In this document: positions 18,470 to 27,585 of the stretch, piece by piece
How the letters are laid out: the number at the start of each line of letters is the position of its first letter
Numbering within the stretch: position 1 is the first letter of the stretch
Assembly (NCBI GenBank): GCA_009783295.1
Contig: WRHK01000027.1
Location: 1 to 48,621 of the forward strand
DNA from: Promicromonosporaceae bacterium
GTDB taxonomy: Bacteria > Actinomycetota > Actinomycetes > Actinomycetales > Cellulomonadaceae
DNA length: 48,621 nt
Reading direction: 5' to 3'
Notes under the pieces: model-generated
Told to the model about the DNA's origin: nothing
Databases searched by the model: none
What the model saw: only the letters and a program-made list of their open reading frames with translations
Translations under genes and position numbers: made by a program

Positions 18470-20416
18470 CACCAGCGGGATCGCCCCCGTGACCGGGTAC
18501 GGCTCCGGGTCCATGGGCGTGAGCGCCAGGTAGTCGTCCAGGGTGCCGTCGGCCAGGCAGACCTCGATGATGGCCCGGCCCAGCGGGTCGAGCTCGTCGG
18601 TGAGGAACTGCTGGAGCTCCGTCTTGAAGAAGTCCGTGATGATCGCGGCGCCCGCGTCGTACGCCGCGAGGCCGACCCGGGACTGCAGCTCGGGGCGCAG
18701 CAGCGTGGGGCGCATCTGCTGGCCGTCGATCTTCATCTCCCGCAGCGCGTACCCGAACAGGGGGCAGCGGGCCGGGACCAGCGACTCCGGGCGCACCTGG
18801 CCCTGGCCGCGGCGGGCCAGCCACTCGCGCGTGATCCACTCGGCCGCGAAGCCCACCTGGTAGGCGCCGACGTGCTGGTTGGGGGTGAGCACGAACCGCG
18901 TCCGCGGCGCCGCCAGGATCTGCCGCAGCAGCAGGTTGGCGCCACCCACCTTGGTGTTGGTGGAGAACGGCCAGAACGACCCGACCCCCTCGGCCACCAT
19001 GCCGCCGTGGGCGATGGTCTCCGACTCGGCCGCCGTCGCGGCGATCGACGGGTTCTTGTCGCCGCGCGGGGTGACCAGCCGCCACAGCCACGCCAGCGCC
19101 GGCGGGATGTAGTGCATCAGGCCCATGATCCCGTAGGTCGGGTTGTCGGCCGTGCAGGCGGGCATGCGCACGCCGAACGTGCGGACGTCGACCTCCTGCG
19201 GCTCGTTGACGATGCCCTTGATCTGGTTGCGCGGGATGATCACGCGCGGGTTGGAGCAGGGCTTGCCGGCGTCGTCCTTGATGTGCTCCCAGGGCAGCGC
19301 GGTGGCGCCCACGTGGCCGTCGATGTTGAGGAACACCAGCGGCTGGTCGGGGTGGATGATGGCGCGCTCGAGGTGCGGGTCCTCGCCGTAGTGGGTCAGG
19401 TTGTCGACGCGCACGAACCAGCCGTCCTCGGCGTCGGCGATCGCCATCTTGCCGCTGCTGGGGCGCTGGATCGACGGGTGGCACAGCGTCATGTCGTCGG
19501 TGACGGGCTCCAGGCGCGACGACTCCGACAACGTGATGGCGTACTCGTCGCCCGAGACGATGTTGACGCCCAGCAGCACCCGGCCGTCCTCGGTGCGGCG
19601 CACGTCCTGGCACATCTCGGACTTGCCGCCGCCCGACGCGCCCTCGTGCATGATCACGGTCTCGTTCTCGTACGGCGTCGTCACGCGCACGGACGAGGCG
19701 TGGGCGGTGAGCCAGCCCTCGTGCGTGCCGATGTCGAGCAGGGCCGAGAACACGCCCTTCTTGGCGCTGGGCCCCGGGTACAGGTTGTAGGCCCAGATCT
19801 CGTGCAGGGTCTCGGTGCGGTCGTGCACCACCACCTGCTTGCCGGCGAAGTGCGTGTGCCGGAACGGCGGGGCCAGGTACACGATCGAGCGCGGCGCGAA
19901 GGGCCCCAGCTCGTCGAACGTCACGAAACCTTGGAGGTCCACCAGCGCGGTGCCGAAGAACCCGCAGTTGCGCGGGACGACGGCGAGCGACGGGCTGCCG
20001 TACACCGGACCGCCGGCTTTGAACGGGACCACGATGAGGTCCTGGCCGGCCAGCCACGCGAGCGTCTCGGCCTTGACCGGGGCGAACGGGCCGTAGTCGT
20101 CCTTGAAGCGGCGCTTGTCGGAGGGCAGCTCGTCGCCGATGCGCATGCAGTCGGGGTCGCGGCGCCGGATGTAGTCCTCGACGTAGTTGACCGAGATGCC
20201 GTTGCGGCAGCGGACGACGTCGCCCTCCTTGACCAGGCCGCGGCCCGGCACGTCGAACGCGATGTCGAACGTGTCGCGCCCCTCGCCGCCCACCTCGGCG
20301 CCCAGGGAGAGCTCGTACAGCTCGGCCCTGCTGGCGGGGATCGTGATGCTGCGGGCAGCCTCCAGGCACGCCGCGAGGTACGGGGGGAGCGTCAGCTTGC
20401 GGAGCACGTCGTCCAT
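18452..20416 (-). CDS. PEP-carboxykinase-like P-loop protein (DUF4914 family)
   Basis: The 654-residue protein resembles the DUF4914 family, which is distantly related to phosphoenolpyruvate carboxykinases. It has a glycine-rich phosphate-binding loop GASGGGKS at residues 259-266, preceded by IMHE. Other conserved stretches are YLAPPFRHTHF, NLYPGPSAKKG, GSFWPFSTNT and FVLTPNQHVGAY. The signature motifs of ordinary GTP-PEPCK are not seen, so a plain pckG call is not justified. No signal peptide. The reaction is unknown. ATG at 20416 has only a poor ribosome-binding site. It overlaps the convergent glycosylase gene. Confidence 0.75.
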   Translation of the reverse strand: MDDVLRKLTLPPYLAACLEAARSITIPASRAELYELSLGAEVGGEGRDTFDIAFDVPGRGLVKEGDVVRCRNGISVNYVEDYIRRRDPDCMRIGDELPSDKRRFKDDYGPFAPVKAETLAWLAGQDLIVVPFKAGGPVYGSPSLAVVPRNCGFFGTALVDLQGFVTFDELGPFAPRSIVYLAPPFRHTHFAGKQVVVHDRTETLHEIWAYNLYPGPSAKKGVFSALLDIGTHEGWLTAHASSVRVTTPYENETVIMHEGASGGGKSEMCQDVRRTEDGRVLLGVNIVSGDEYAITLSESSRLEPVTDDMTLCHPSIQRPSSGKMAIADAEDGWFVRVDNLTHYGEDPHLERAIIHPDQPLVFLNIDGHVGATALPWEHIKDDAGKPCSNPRVIIPRNQIKGIVNEPQEVDVRTFGVRMPACTADNPTYGIMGLMHYIPPALAWLWRLVTPRGDKNPSIAATAAESETIAHGGMVAEGVGSFWPFSTNTKVGGANLLLRQILAAPRTRFVLTPNQHVGAYQVGFAAEWITREWLARRGQGQVRPESLVPARCPLFGYALREMKIDGQQMRPTLLRPELQSRVGLAAYDAGAAIITDFFKTELQQFLTDELDPLGRAIIEVCLADGTLDDYLALTPMDPEPYPVTGAIPLVSLQQA

Positions 20417-20484
20417 AGGGCCATTGGACGCGAGCGGCGCGCTGCGAACCTGTCCCTGACGCGATCCGATCGGTCGGGGGCCGC

Positions 20485-21399
20485 TCAGAAGAGCACGGTG
20501 GCGAAGGTGCCGACCTGCTCGAAGCCCACCCGGCGGTAGGCCCGCAGGGCGCGCGTGTTGTACGCGTTGACGTACAGCGAGACGACGGGTGCGACGCGCC
20601 GCCGGGCCTCGACGACGACGGCCGCCATGCCCGGCTCGGACAGTCCCCGCCCGCGCAGCACCGGGTCCACCCACACGCCCTGCACCTGCGCCACGCCCAG
20701 CGCGACGGCGCCCAGCTCCGCCTTGAACTCCGGCTGCGGCGGGCCGGCGTACGGGTCGCCGGTCGCCGACCAGCGCACGTACGCCCGCTCGGACTCCACG
20801 AGGGAGCGCACGCGCTCCCGGTAGGCGGTGCCGCCGCCGGCCACGGGCGAGTAGCCGACCTCTTCGGTGAACATCGCGATGCACGCCGGGAGCAGGGTGG
20901 CCAGCTCGTGCGGCTGCGCGAGCCGCACGCGCGGGTCGGGCTCGACGTCCGGGTCGCGCGCGATCGCCAGCGACGGCTGGGCGGAGCGCACCTCGCGGGC
21001 CCGCGGCCAGAACCGCTCCAGCCCCCGCCACAGCTCGAGCGCCACGCGCGAGTCCCCCACGATCGACGACGAGCGCCGCCCGTGCGCCCGCGCCGTCCGC
21101 ACGAACGCGTCGACGGCGGCGTGGGCGTCGTCGGCGCCGAGCGTGGGCGGCACGACGGGGACCAGGTTGGCGCCCGCCCAGCAGACGGCGAGCAGCGGCC
21201 CGTCCACGGGCCAGCCCCAGACCTGGCCGCCCGCCAGGCCGGGGCCCACCCGCTGGGCCACCTCGATGCGCGTCGCCGCGAGCACGGACGCGACCGGGTC
21301 GAGCGTGCAGACGGCGAGCGCCGCGGGCAGGTCGGTGGGGCCGAGCACGCGCGACGCGGCGCGACCCAGCCCGGAGGCGACCTGGTCCCTGACGCCCAC
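20485..21399 (-). CDS. GNAT N-acetyltransferase with N-terminal DUF4081 domain
   Basis: The 304-residue protein has an N-terminal domain (VLGPTDLPAALAVCTLDPVA) of the DUF4081 type and a C-terminal GNAT fold. Acetyl-CoA-binding motif A is seen as VQGVWVDPVLRGRGLSEPGM, and the last strand-helix as NAYNTRALRAYRRVGFEQVG. The acceptor is unknown. It lies 8 bp after ispG, the same arrangement as Rv2867c beside gcpE in Mycobacterium tuberculosis. GTG at 21399 is chosen because it follows ispG closely; its ribosome-binding site is weak (GAGAG). Confidence 0.85.
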   Translation of the reverse strand: MGVRDQVASGLGRAASRVLGPTDLPAALAVCTLDPVASVLAATRIEVAQRVGPGLAGGQVWGWPVDGPLLAVCWAGANLVPVVPPTLGADDAHAAVDAFVRTARAHGRRSSSIVGDSRVALELWRGLERFWPRAREVRSAQPSLAIARDPDVEPDPRVRLAQPHELATLLPACIAMFTEEVGYSPVAGGGTAYRERVRSLVESERAYVRWSATGDPYAGPPQPEFKAELGAVALGVAQVQGVWVDPVLRGRGLSEPGMAAVVVEARRRVAPVVSLYVNAYNTRALRAYRRVGFEQVGTFATVLF

Positions 21400-21407
21400 G
21401 GCGGCTC

Positions 21408-22571
<1,164 letters not shown>

Positions 22572-22645
22572 CGGCCCAGTATCCCCCGGTTGGCACCACT
22601 CGCCCCCGCCCTGCGGGAAGCGCGCACGGGGTCGTCGAGACGTCG

Positions 22646-23944
22646 TCAGAAGATCTTCACGGGGTCGATCACGTCGGCGAGCATGAGCAGCACGCCGGAG
22701 CCCAGCAGCACCACGAACATGACGTACGCGACCGGCATCATGCGCGCGACGTCGGCCGGTCCGGGCAGCGGGTGGGTGCCGCGGAAGCGCGCCACCTGCC
22801 GCTTCGCGCCCTCGTACAGGGCGTTGACCACGTGACCGCCGTCGAGCGGCAGCAGCGGGATGAGGTTGAAGACGAACAGGGCCATGTTGAGCGAGCCGAG
22901 CAGGCTCAGCAGGAACGCCACCCGCTCGGGGATGCCGGCGTCGGCGCCCGCGACCTCGACGGCGATGCGGCCGACGCCCACCACGGACATCGCGCTGTCG
23001 GACGAGCGGGGCGTGCTCGTGAAGGTCTGCTCGGCGGCCTGGTAGACGCGGTACGGGAACGTCGCGACCATCGACGCCGTGCCGGTGAACGTCTCGCCGA
23101 CCACGCTCGGGAGCTGGCCCAGGGGCAGCGGCTGGCGCAGCGCCTGTGACGAGACGCCCAGGAACGTGCCGCTCACCGTCTCCACGGTGCCGTCGGTGTC
23201 CTTGACGGGCTTGCCGTCGTTGCCGAGCACGGCGCGCGTCGCGTCGACCGGGGTCACCGTCAGGGAGACCCGCTGCCCGTCGCGCTCGACCACCATCGGC
23301 ACGGTCCGCTCGCCGGCGTGCGAGATCTGGGCGAGCACGTCGTCCCACGTGCTCACGGCGACGCCGTCGTACGACACGATGCGGTCGCCGGCCTTGAGGC
23401 CCGCGAGCGCGGCGGGCGACGGCGCCGTCGCGGCGTCGCACGGCTCGCCGCTCTCCGTCGGGACGCACGCGCTGACGCCGGCCAGCGTGGTGCTCGGCTG
23501 GTACGTGGGGATGGCGAACGAGCCGGCCATGAAGACGACGGCGAGCAGCAGGTTCATCACCGGGCCGCCCAGCATCACGACGAGCTTCTTGGGCGTGGAC
23601 AGGTGGTAGAACGCGCGGTGCTCCTCGCCCGGGCGGATCTCCTCGACCGACTGGTCGCGCGCGTCGGCGATGACCTGCGAGAAGAACCCGTTGCCGGCCC
23701 GCTTGCCCGCCGGGGCGCCCGGCATCATGCCGACCATGCGCACGTACCCGCCCAGCGGGAACGCCTTGACGCCGTACTCCGTCTCGCCCTTGACCTTGGA
23801 CCAGAGCGTCGGGCCGAACCCGATCATGTACTGCGACACCCGCACGCCGAACTTCTTGGCAGGCACCATGTGGCCGACCTCGTGCAGGCCGATGGACACG
23901 ACGATGCCCACGACGACGACCAGGATTCCGACGACCACGCTCAC
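22646..23944 (-). CDS. rseP: Site-2 intramembrane zinc metalloprotease (RseP/Rip1)
   Basis: This 432-residue membrane protease cleaves anti-sigma factors and other membrane proteins within the bilayer. The zinc motif HEVGH is at residues 21-25 in the first transmembrane helix, and the second metal motif [12 protein letters not shown] lies near the C-terminus. A PDZ domain lies at about 180-250 ([20 protein letters not shown]). GTG at 23944 lies six bases after a TAGGCT box, suggesting a leaderless transcript. Position between ispG and dxr matches M. tuberculosis Rip1 (Rv2869c). Confidence 0.94.
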   Translation of the reverse strand: MSVVVGILVVVVGIVVSIGLHEVGHMVPAKKFGVRVSQYMIGFGPTLWSKVKGETEYGVKAFPLGGYVRMVGMMPGAPAGKRAGNGFFSQVIADARDQSVEEIRPGEEHRAFYHLSTPKKLVVMLGGPVMNLLLAVVFMAGSFAIPTYQPSTTLAGVSACVPTESGEPCDAATAPSPAALAGLKAGDRIVSYDGVAVSTWDDVLAQISHAGERTVPMVVERDGQRVSLTVTPVDATRAVLGNDGKPVKDTDGTVETVSGTFLGVSSQALRQPLPLGQLPSVVGETFTGTASMVATFPYRVYQAAEQTFTSTPRSSDSAMSVVGVGRIAVEVAGADAGIPERVAFLLSLLGSLNMALFVFNLIPLLPLDGGHVVNALYEGAKRQVARFRGTHPLPGPADVARMMPVAYVMFVVLLGSGVLLMLADVIDPVKIF

Positions 23945-23950
23945 GGGCCC

Positions 23951-23956
23951 AGCCTA
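23951..23956 (-). promoter_or_regulatory. -10 box for leaderless rseP mRNA
   Basis: TAGGCT on the minus strand followed by GGGCCC and the GTG start. The layout matches the one before proS. Confidence 0.45.
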
Positions 23957-24023
23957 GGGGGACGGTCTGGAGGTGTACTGGGGACGGTGTGCGGAGATCC
24001 GGGACGAGGCGCGCCCGTAACCC

Positions 24024-25205
24024 CTACCGCCGGGCGAGGAGCTCGTCGGCGCGGGCCCGGGCCCACGCCTCCGCGCCCTCGACGTCGGCCAGCGTGACCA
24101 CCCCCGCGGCGACGCCGTCGTGCTCCGCCAGCACGCGCTCGACCGTCGCCACGATGTCCAGGAAGCCGATCCGGCCCACGAGGAACGCGGCGACGCCCTG
24201 CTCGTTGGCCGCGTTGTAGACGGCGGGGTGCGTGGCGCTCGCGGCCGCGGCGGCCCGGGCCAGCCCGACGGCGGGGAACGTCGCCCCGTCGAGCGGCTCG
24301 AACGTCCACGCGGTCGCCTGCGTCCAGTCGCACGGCGTGGCGACCGGGTCGAGACGGTCGGGCCACGACAGGCCGAGCGCGATGGGCAGCCGCATGTCGG
24401 GCGGGGACGCCTGCGCGATGGTCGACCCGTCGACGAACTCGACCATCGAGTGCACCACGGACTGCGGGTGCACCACCACGGCGATGCGCTCCACCGGGAT
24501 GTCGAACAGCAGGTGCGCCTCGATGAGCTCGAGGCCCTTGTTCATGAGGCTCGCGCTGTTGATGGTGACGACCGGGCCCATGCTCCACGTGGGGTGTGCG
24601 AGCGCCTGGTCCGGCGTCACCGCCTTGATGTCGTCGCGGGTGCGGCCCCGGAACGGGCCGCCGCTCGCGGTGAGCACCAGTCGGCGCACCTCGGCGTGCG
24701 TGCCCGACCGCAGCGCCTGGGCGATCGCCGAGTGCTCCGAGTCGACGGGCACGATCTGGTCCGGCCGGCGCTGGGCAGCCTTGACCAGCGCCCCGCCCAC
24801 CACGAGCGACTCCTTGTTCGCCAGGGCCAGCGTGGACCCCGCCGCGAGCGCCGCGAGCGTGGGCCGCAGCCCCACGCTGCCGGTGATGCCGTTCAGCACG
24901 ACGTCGCTGCCGCGCCCCGCAAGCTCGGCGGCCGCGTCGGGGCCTGCGAGCACCTCGACGCCGGTCACGCCCGCCGCGGCGAGGGCCTCGCGCAGGGGCT
25001 TCGCGCGGTCGTGGTCGGCCACGGCGACGGCCCCGACCTCAAGCTCCGCGGCCTGCGCGGCCAGCAGCCCGACGTCGCCCCCGCCGGCGCTGATCGCCTC
25101 GACGCGGAACCGCTCGGGGTGCCGCCGGACGACGTCGATCGCCTGGGTGCCGATGGACCCCGTGGAGCCGAGAAGGGTGACGCTGCGGGGCGTGTGAACC
25201 TGCAT
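24024..25205 (-). CDS. dxr: 1-deoxy-D-xylulose-5-phosphate reductoisomerase
   Basis: DXR makes MEP from DXP with NADPH, the first committed step of the non-mevalonate pathway. The 393-residue protein has the NADPH-binding GSTGSIGTQAIDV, the metal/substrate motifs VDSEHSAI and TASGGPFRGR, and HPTWSMGPVVTINSAS. ATG at 25205 is preferred because GGGAGG lies nine bases upstream; the in-frame ATG at 25214 directly abuts that same site. Divergent from the secreted SH3 protein gene. Confidence 0.96.
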   Translation of the reverse strand: MQVHTPRSVTLLGSTGSIGTQAIDVVRRHPERFRVEAISAGGGDVGLLAAQAAELEVGAVAVADHDRAKPLREALAAAGVTGVEVLAGPDAAAELAGRGSDVVLNGITGSVGLRPTLAALAAGSTLALANKESLVVGGALVKAAQRRPDQIVPVDSEHSAIAQALRSGTHAEVRRLVLTASGGPFRGRTRDDIKAVTPDQALAHPTWSMGPVVTINSASLMNKGLELIEAHLLFDIPVERIAVVVHPQSVVHSMVEFVDGSTIAQASPPDMRLPIALGLSWPDRLDPVATPCDWTQATAWTFEPLDGATFPAVGLARAAAAASATHPAVYNAANEQGVAAFLVGRIGFLDIVATVERVLAEHDGVAAGVVTLADVEGAEAWARARADELLARR

Positions 25206-25313
25206 GACGGCCATCCTCCCAGGTGCACGGTGGCCGCGAACTTCACCCGCGTCGGTGCTTGACTTTGGCTCGCGCCGATAACGTCCCAGGTCGCGGCCCT
25301 AGAGGGCCCGAAT

Positions 25314-25319
25314 TACGTT
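25314..25319 (+). promoter_or_regulatory. Candidate -10 box of the secreted SH3 protein gene
   Basis: TACGTT (TANNNT), six bases before the ATG at 25326. No Shine-Dalgarno sequence is present, so translation may be leaderless. Confidence 0.4.
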
Positions 25320-25325
25320 CATGTC

Positions 25326-26156
25326 ATGCTCACACCGGACAAGCGACCCCGCTGGGGGTCCCGACACCGCGCGGGCCGCAGGGTGCTCGCCGGCGTCGTC
25401 TCGCTGCTGGCCGCGGGCACCGCCACCGTGCTGCTGGCGGCCCCCGCCTCCGCGGACCCGTCGGACGGGTCCACGTTCCGCGTCTACGCGACGCGCGAGG
25501 GCCTCGTCGGCCGCACGACGGCCAACCACCACGTGGTCGCGCCGAACGACCACTTCGTCGCGCTGCCCTCGACCCGCGCGCTCTCGGGCAGCGCCTCCGG
25601 GGCGTACACCGTGCGGGTGTGCGCGCCGGCCACCGCCCGGTGCGAGTACGCGCCGGTCTGGGACGTCGGGCCGTGGAACACGACCGACGACTACTGGAGC
25701 GCGACCCGCCACGCGTTCACCAACCTGCCGCGGGGCCTTCCCGAGGCGACCGCCGCGTACACCCGCAAGTACAACGGCGGGAACGACCAGTTCGGGCGCC
25801 ACGTCACCAACCCGGCCGGGATCGACCTGGCGGACGGGGTGTTCACGCAGGGCCTGCACCTGGTGTCCAACGGGTACGTCAACGTGACGTTCCTGTGGCA
25901 GGGCAACGCGCGGACCGGCGTGGTCGCGTCGCCCGACGCGCCGCTCAACGTGCGCTCGGGTCCCGGCACGGGCTACCGGGCCGTCGGCCTGGCCGCCAAC
26001 ACCGCCCGCGTGCCCCTGCTGTGCTACCTGCGCGGCACCACCGTGTCCGGCACGCGCGGCACCACGAACCTCTGGTACCACATCGGCGCGCAGAACTGGG
26101 TGTCGGACGCCTACCTGGTCACCGGGACCGGTCTGCCCGTGGCTCCGCACTGCTGA
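25326..26156 (+). CDS. Secreted protein with expansin-like and SH3 domains
   Basis: The 276-residue product has a Sec signal: basic N-terminus, hydrophobic core (VLAGVVSLLAAGTATVLLAA) and ASA at residues 41-43 with cleavage likely after Ala43. The mature part first shows a beta-rich domain (VWDVGPWNTTDDYW, GNDQFGRHVTNPAGIDLADG) like the double-psi-barrel/expansin-like part of Streptomyces secreted proteins. A bacterial SH3 domain follows (APLNVRSGPGTGYRAVG). SH3b domains usually bind the cell wall. No catalytic function can be assigned. The end overlaps the convergent methyltransferase gene by 38 bp. Confidence 0.75.
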   Translation: MLTPDKRPRWGSRHRAGRRVLAGVVSLLAAGTATVLLAAPASADPSDGSTFRVYATREGLVGRTTANHHVVAPNDHFVALPSTRALSGSASGAYTVRVCAPATARCEYAPVWDVGPWNTTDDYWSATRHAFTNLPRGLPEATAAYTRKYNGGNDQFGRHVTNPAGIDLADGVFTQGLHLVSNGYVNVTFLWQGNARTGVVASPDAPLNVRSGPGTGYRAVGLAANTARVPLLCYLRGTTVSGTRGTTNLWYHIGAQNWVSDAYLVTGTGLPVAPHC

Positions 26157-26877
26157 GCGCGGCCGCGGGGGCCGTCCACTCGAGCGAGTAGCGGAAGAAC
26201 AGCCGCCGGCGCACGCGGGCGCCCGGCAGCTCGGCGGCGGCCGCCCCGACGACGGCGGTGAACGTCTCGTCGGGGTCGCGCACGGGCATCCCGTCCTCCC
26301 CCGCGTGCGCACCGCGCCCGAAGGCCCGCTTGACCATGCCCACGAGCGGGTTGAGCGCGACCGAGACGGCGTCGACGGCGAAGTCGCGCGGAGTGCTGGG
26401 GCGCGACAGGCCGACCACGAGCAGCCGCCCACCCGGGGCGAGCAGCCCCCGGGAGCGGCGGAGCGCCTCGGTGAGGCTGGTCTCGTGCGACAGGTGGTGC
26501 AGGGAGGCGACCATCGTCAGGGCGTCGGCCCCGCCGTCGGGGACGACGCCGTCGCCCGGGGCGAGGTCGCCGAACGCGACCTGCGCGACGTGCACGCCGG
26601 GGTCGGCGGCGAACCGCCCGGCGGCCTCCCGGGCCATGCGCTCGTCGGGGTCGACGCCGACCACGCGCGCGAACCGCCCGCGGCCGCGCAGCGCCGCCAC
26701 GAGCTCGCCCCGGCCGCAGCCGACGTCGACGGCGGTGCCGCGCGCGGCCGGCAGGCGGCGCAGCAGCCAGCCGTGGAAGTGGTCGTTGTGGCTCCACGGG
26801 AACCGGGCGTTGGCCCGGTCGATCGCCACGACGATGCGGGGCAGGCGTGCGCCGATCACGCGCCTGTCCCAGGGCAT
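26119..26877 (-). CDS. Class I SAM-dependent methyltransferase
   Basis: This 252-residue protein has a Rossmann-type methyltransferase core: SAM motif I AVDVGCGRGELVAAL at about residues 49-63, acidic residue after strand 2 (VVGVDPDERM), motif II/III region ALTMVASLHHL and the LAPGGRLLVVGLSRP strand. The substrate is unknown. ATG at 26877 lies 10 bp after the DivIVA-repeat gene stop, so the two may be co-transcribed, but no clear Shine-Dalgarno sequence is seen. The 3' end overlaps the convergent secreted-protein gene. Confidence 0.85.
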   Translation of the reverse strand: MPWDRRVIGARLPRIVVAIDRANARFPWSHNDHFHGWLLRRLPAARGTAVDVGCGRGELVAALRGRGRFARVVGVDPDERMAREAAGRFAADPGVHVAQVAFGDLAPGDGVVPDGGADALTMVASLHHLSHETSLTEALRRSRGLLAPGGRLLVVGLSRPSTPRDFAVDAVSVALNPLVGMVKRAFGRGAHAGEDGMPVRDPDETFTAVVGAAAAELPGARVRRRLFFRYSLEWTAPAAALSSAEPRADRSR

Positions 26878-26887
26878 CGGGCGGCCG

Positions 26888-27442
26888 TCACTCGACGCCG
26901 AGCAGAACCTCGACCGCGCGCGAGAAGAACGCGTCGACGGGACCCTCTGCGTAGGCGTCCTGGCCGCGGGCGGCGGTGAACGTGACCGACCGCAGCTCGG
27001 CGGAGGTCAGCGGCTCCTGCCGGTCGAAGTACCCGACCAGGCGGTCGCACAGCGCGTCGACGTCGTCGATGTCGTAGCCCTGCTGGCCGCGGTCGGCCGG
27101 GGCGAACTTCTCGCCGTCGGGCCGGCCCAGGCGGCCGTAGAGCGTGCGGGCGCGCTCGGCGAGCGCGGCCATCCACGCGTCCTGCCCCTGCGAGCCGACG
27201 AACTCGGCGCGCTGGCGGGCGATGAACGCCGCCTCGAGGCGGTCGAGGGCGGCGTCGACCTCGTGGGTGTCGTACCCGCCGCGCACCAGGTCGAACGTCG
27301 CCTCCTGGATGTCCGCAGCGGTGAGCGGCTGGGCGGTGCGCCCCTCGTACGCCTGGCGTGCGTGGTCGAAGAACTCGTCGACCTCGTCCTTGTCGTACCC
27401 GGTCCGCAGCACCGACACGGTGCCGAACAGAGCGCTGCTCAC
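26888..27442 (-). CDS. DivIVA-motif repeat protein
   Basis: The 184-residue protein has four short DivIVA-like units of the form GYDxxEVDxFxDR at about residues 14-30, 56-72, 122-138 and 163-180 (the last degenerate). They are arranged as two copies of a unit pair joined by an LTxA(D/E)(I/L) spacer. It lacks the long coiled coil of true DivIVA/Wag31, so it is more likely a small DivIVA-domain protein of unknown role at the membrane or division site. GTG at 27442 has GAGGAGG upstream. Such a gene often sits between rlmN and dxr in actinobacteria. Confidence 0.8.
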   Translation of the reverse strand: MSSALFGTVSVLRTGYDKDEVDEFFDHARQAYEGRTAQPLTAADIQEATFDLVRGGYDTHEVDAALDRLEAAFIARQRAEFVGSQGQDAWMAALAERARTLYGRLGRPDGEKFAPADRGQQGYDIDDVDALCDRLVGYFDRQEPLTSAELRSVTFTAARGQDAYAEGPVDAFFSRAVEVLLGVE

Positions 27443-27585
27443 ACGTCCTCCTCAACCGTCCAGCGGGCGCGCGGTTCCCCGTCCGGGTACCGTGCGCCCG
27501 CCATCGTGCCACGAACTCCTGGGGCCGAGCACCCCCCGTCCTCCTGGTGGCCTGCCTGCTGGCCCGTCACCACCGGCCTCCGGGG

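Noticed and set aside
18452-20416. Plain GTP-dependent PEP carboxykinase (pckG)
   Set aside because: The PEPCK signature motifs are not visible and the phosphate loop differs; the DUF4914-type call fits better.
25206-25214. ATG at 25214 as dxr start
   Set aside because: The GGGAGG touches this codon directly, too close for use, while it is nine bases from the ATG at 25205.
25321-25887. Alternative frame starting at the ATG at 25321
   Set aside because: Product lacks a signal peptide or any domain; the frame from 25326 encodes a clear signal peptide and SH3 domain.
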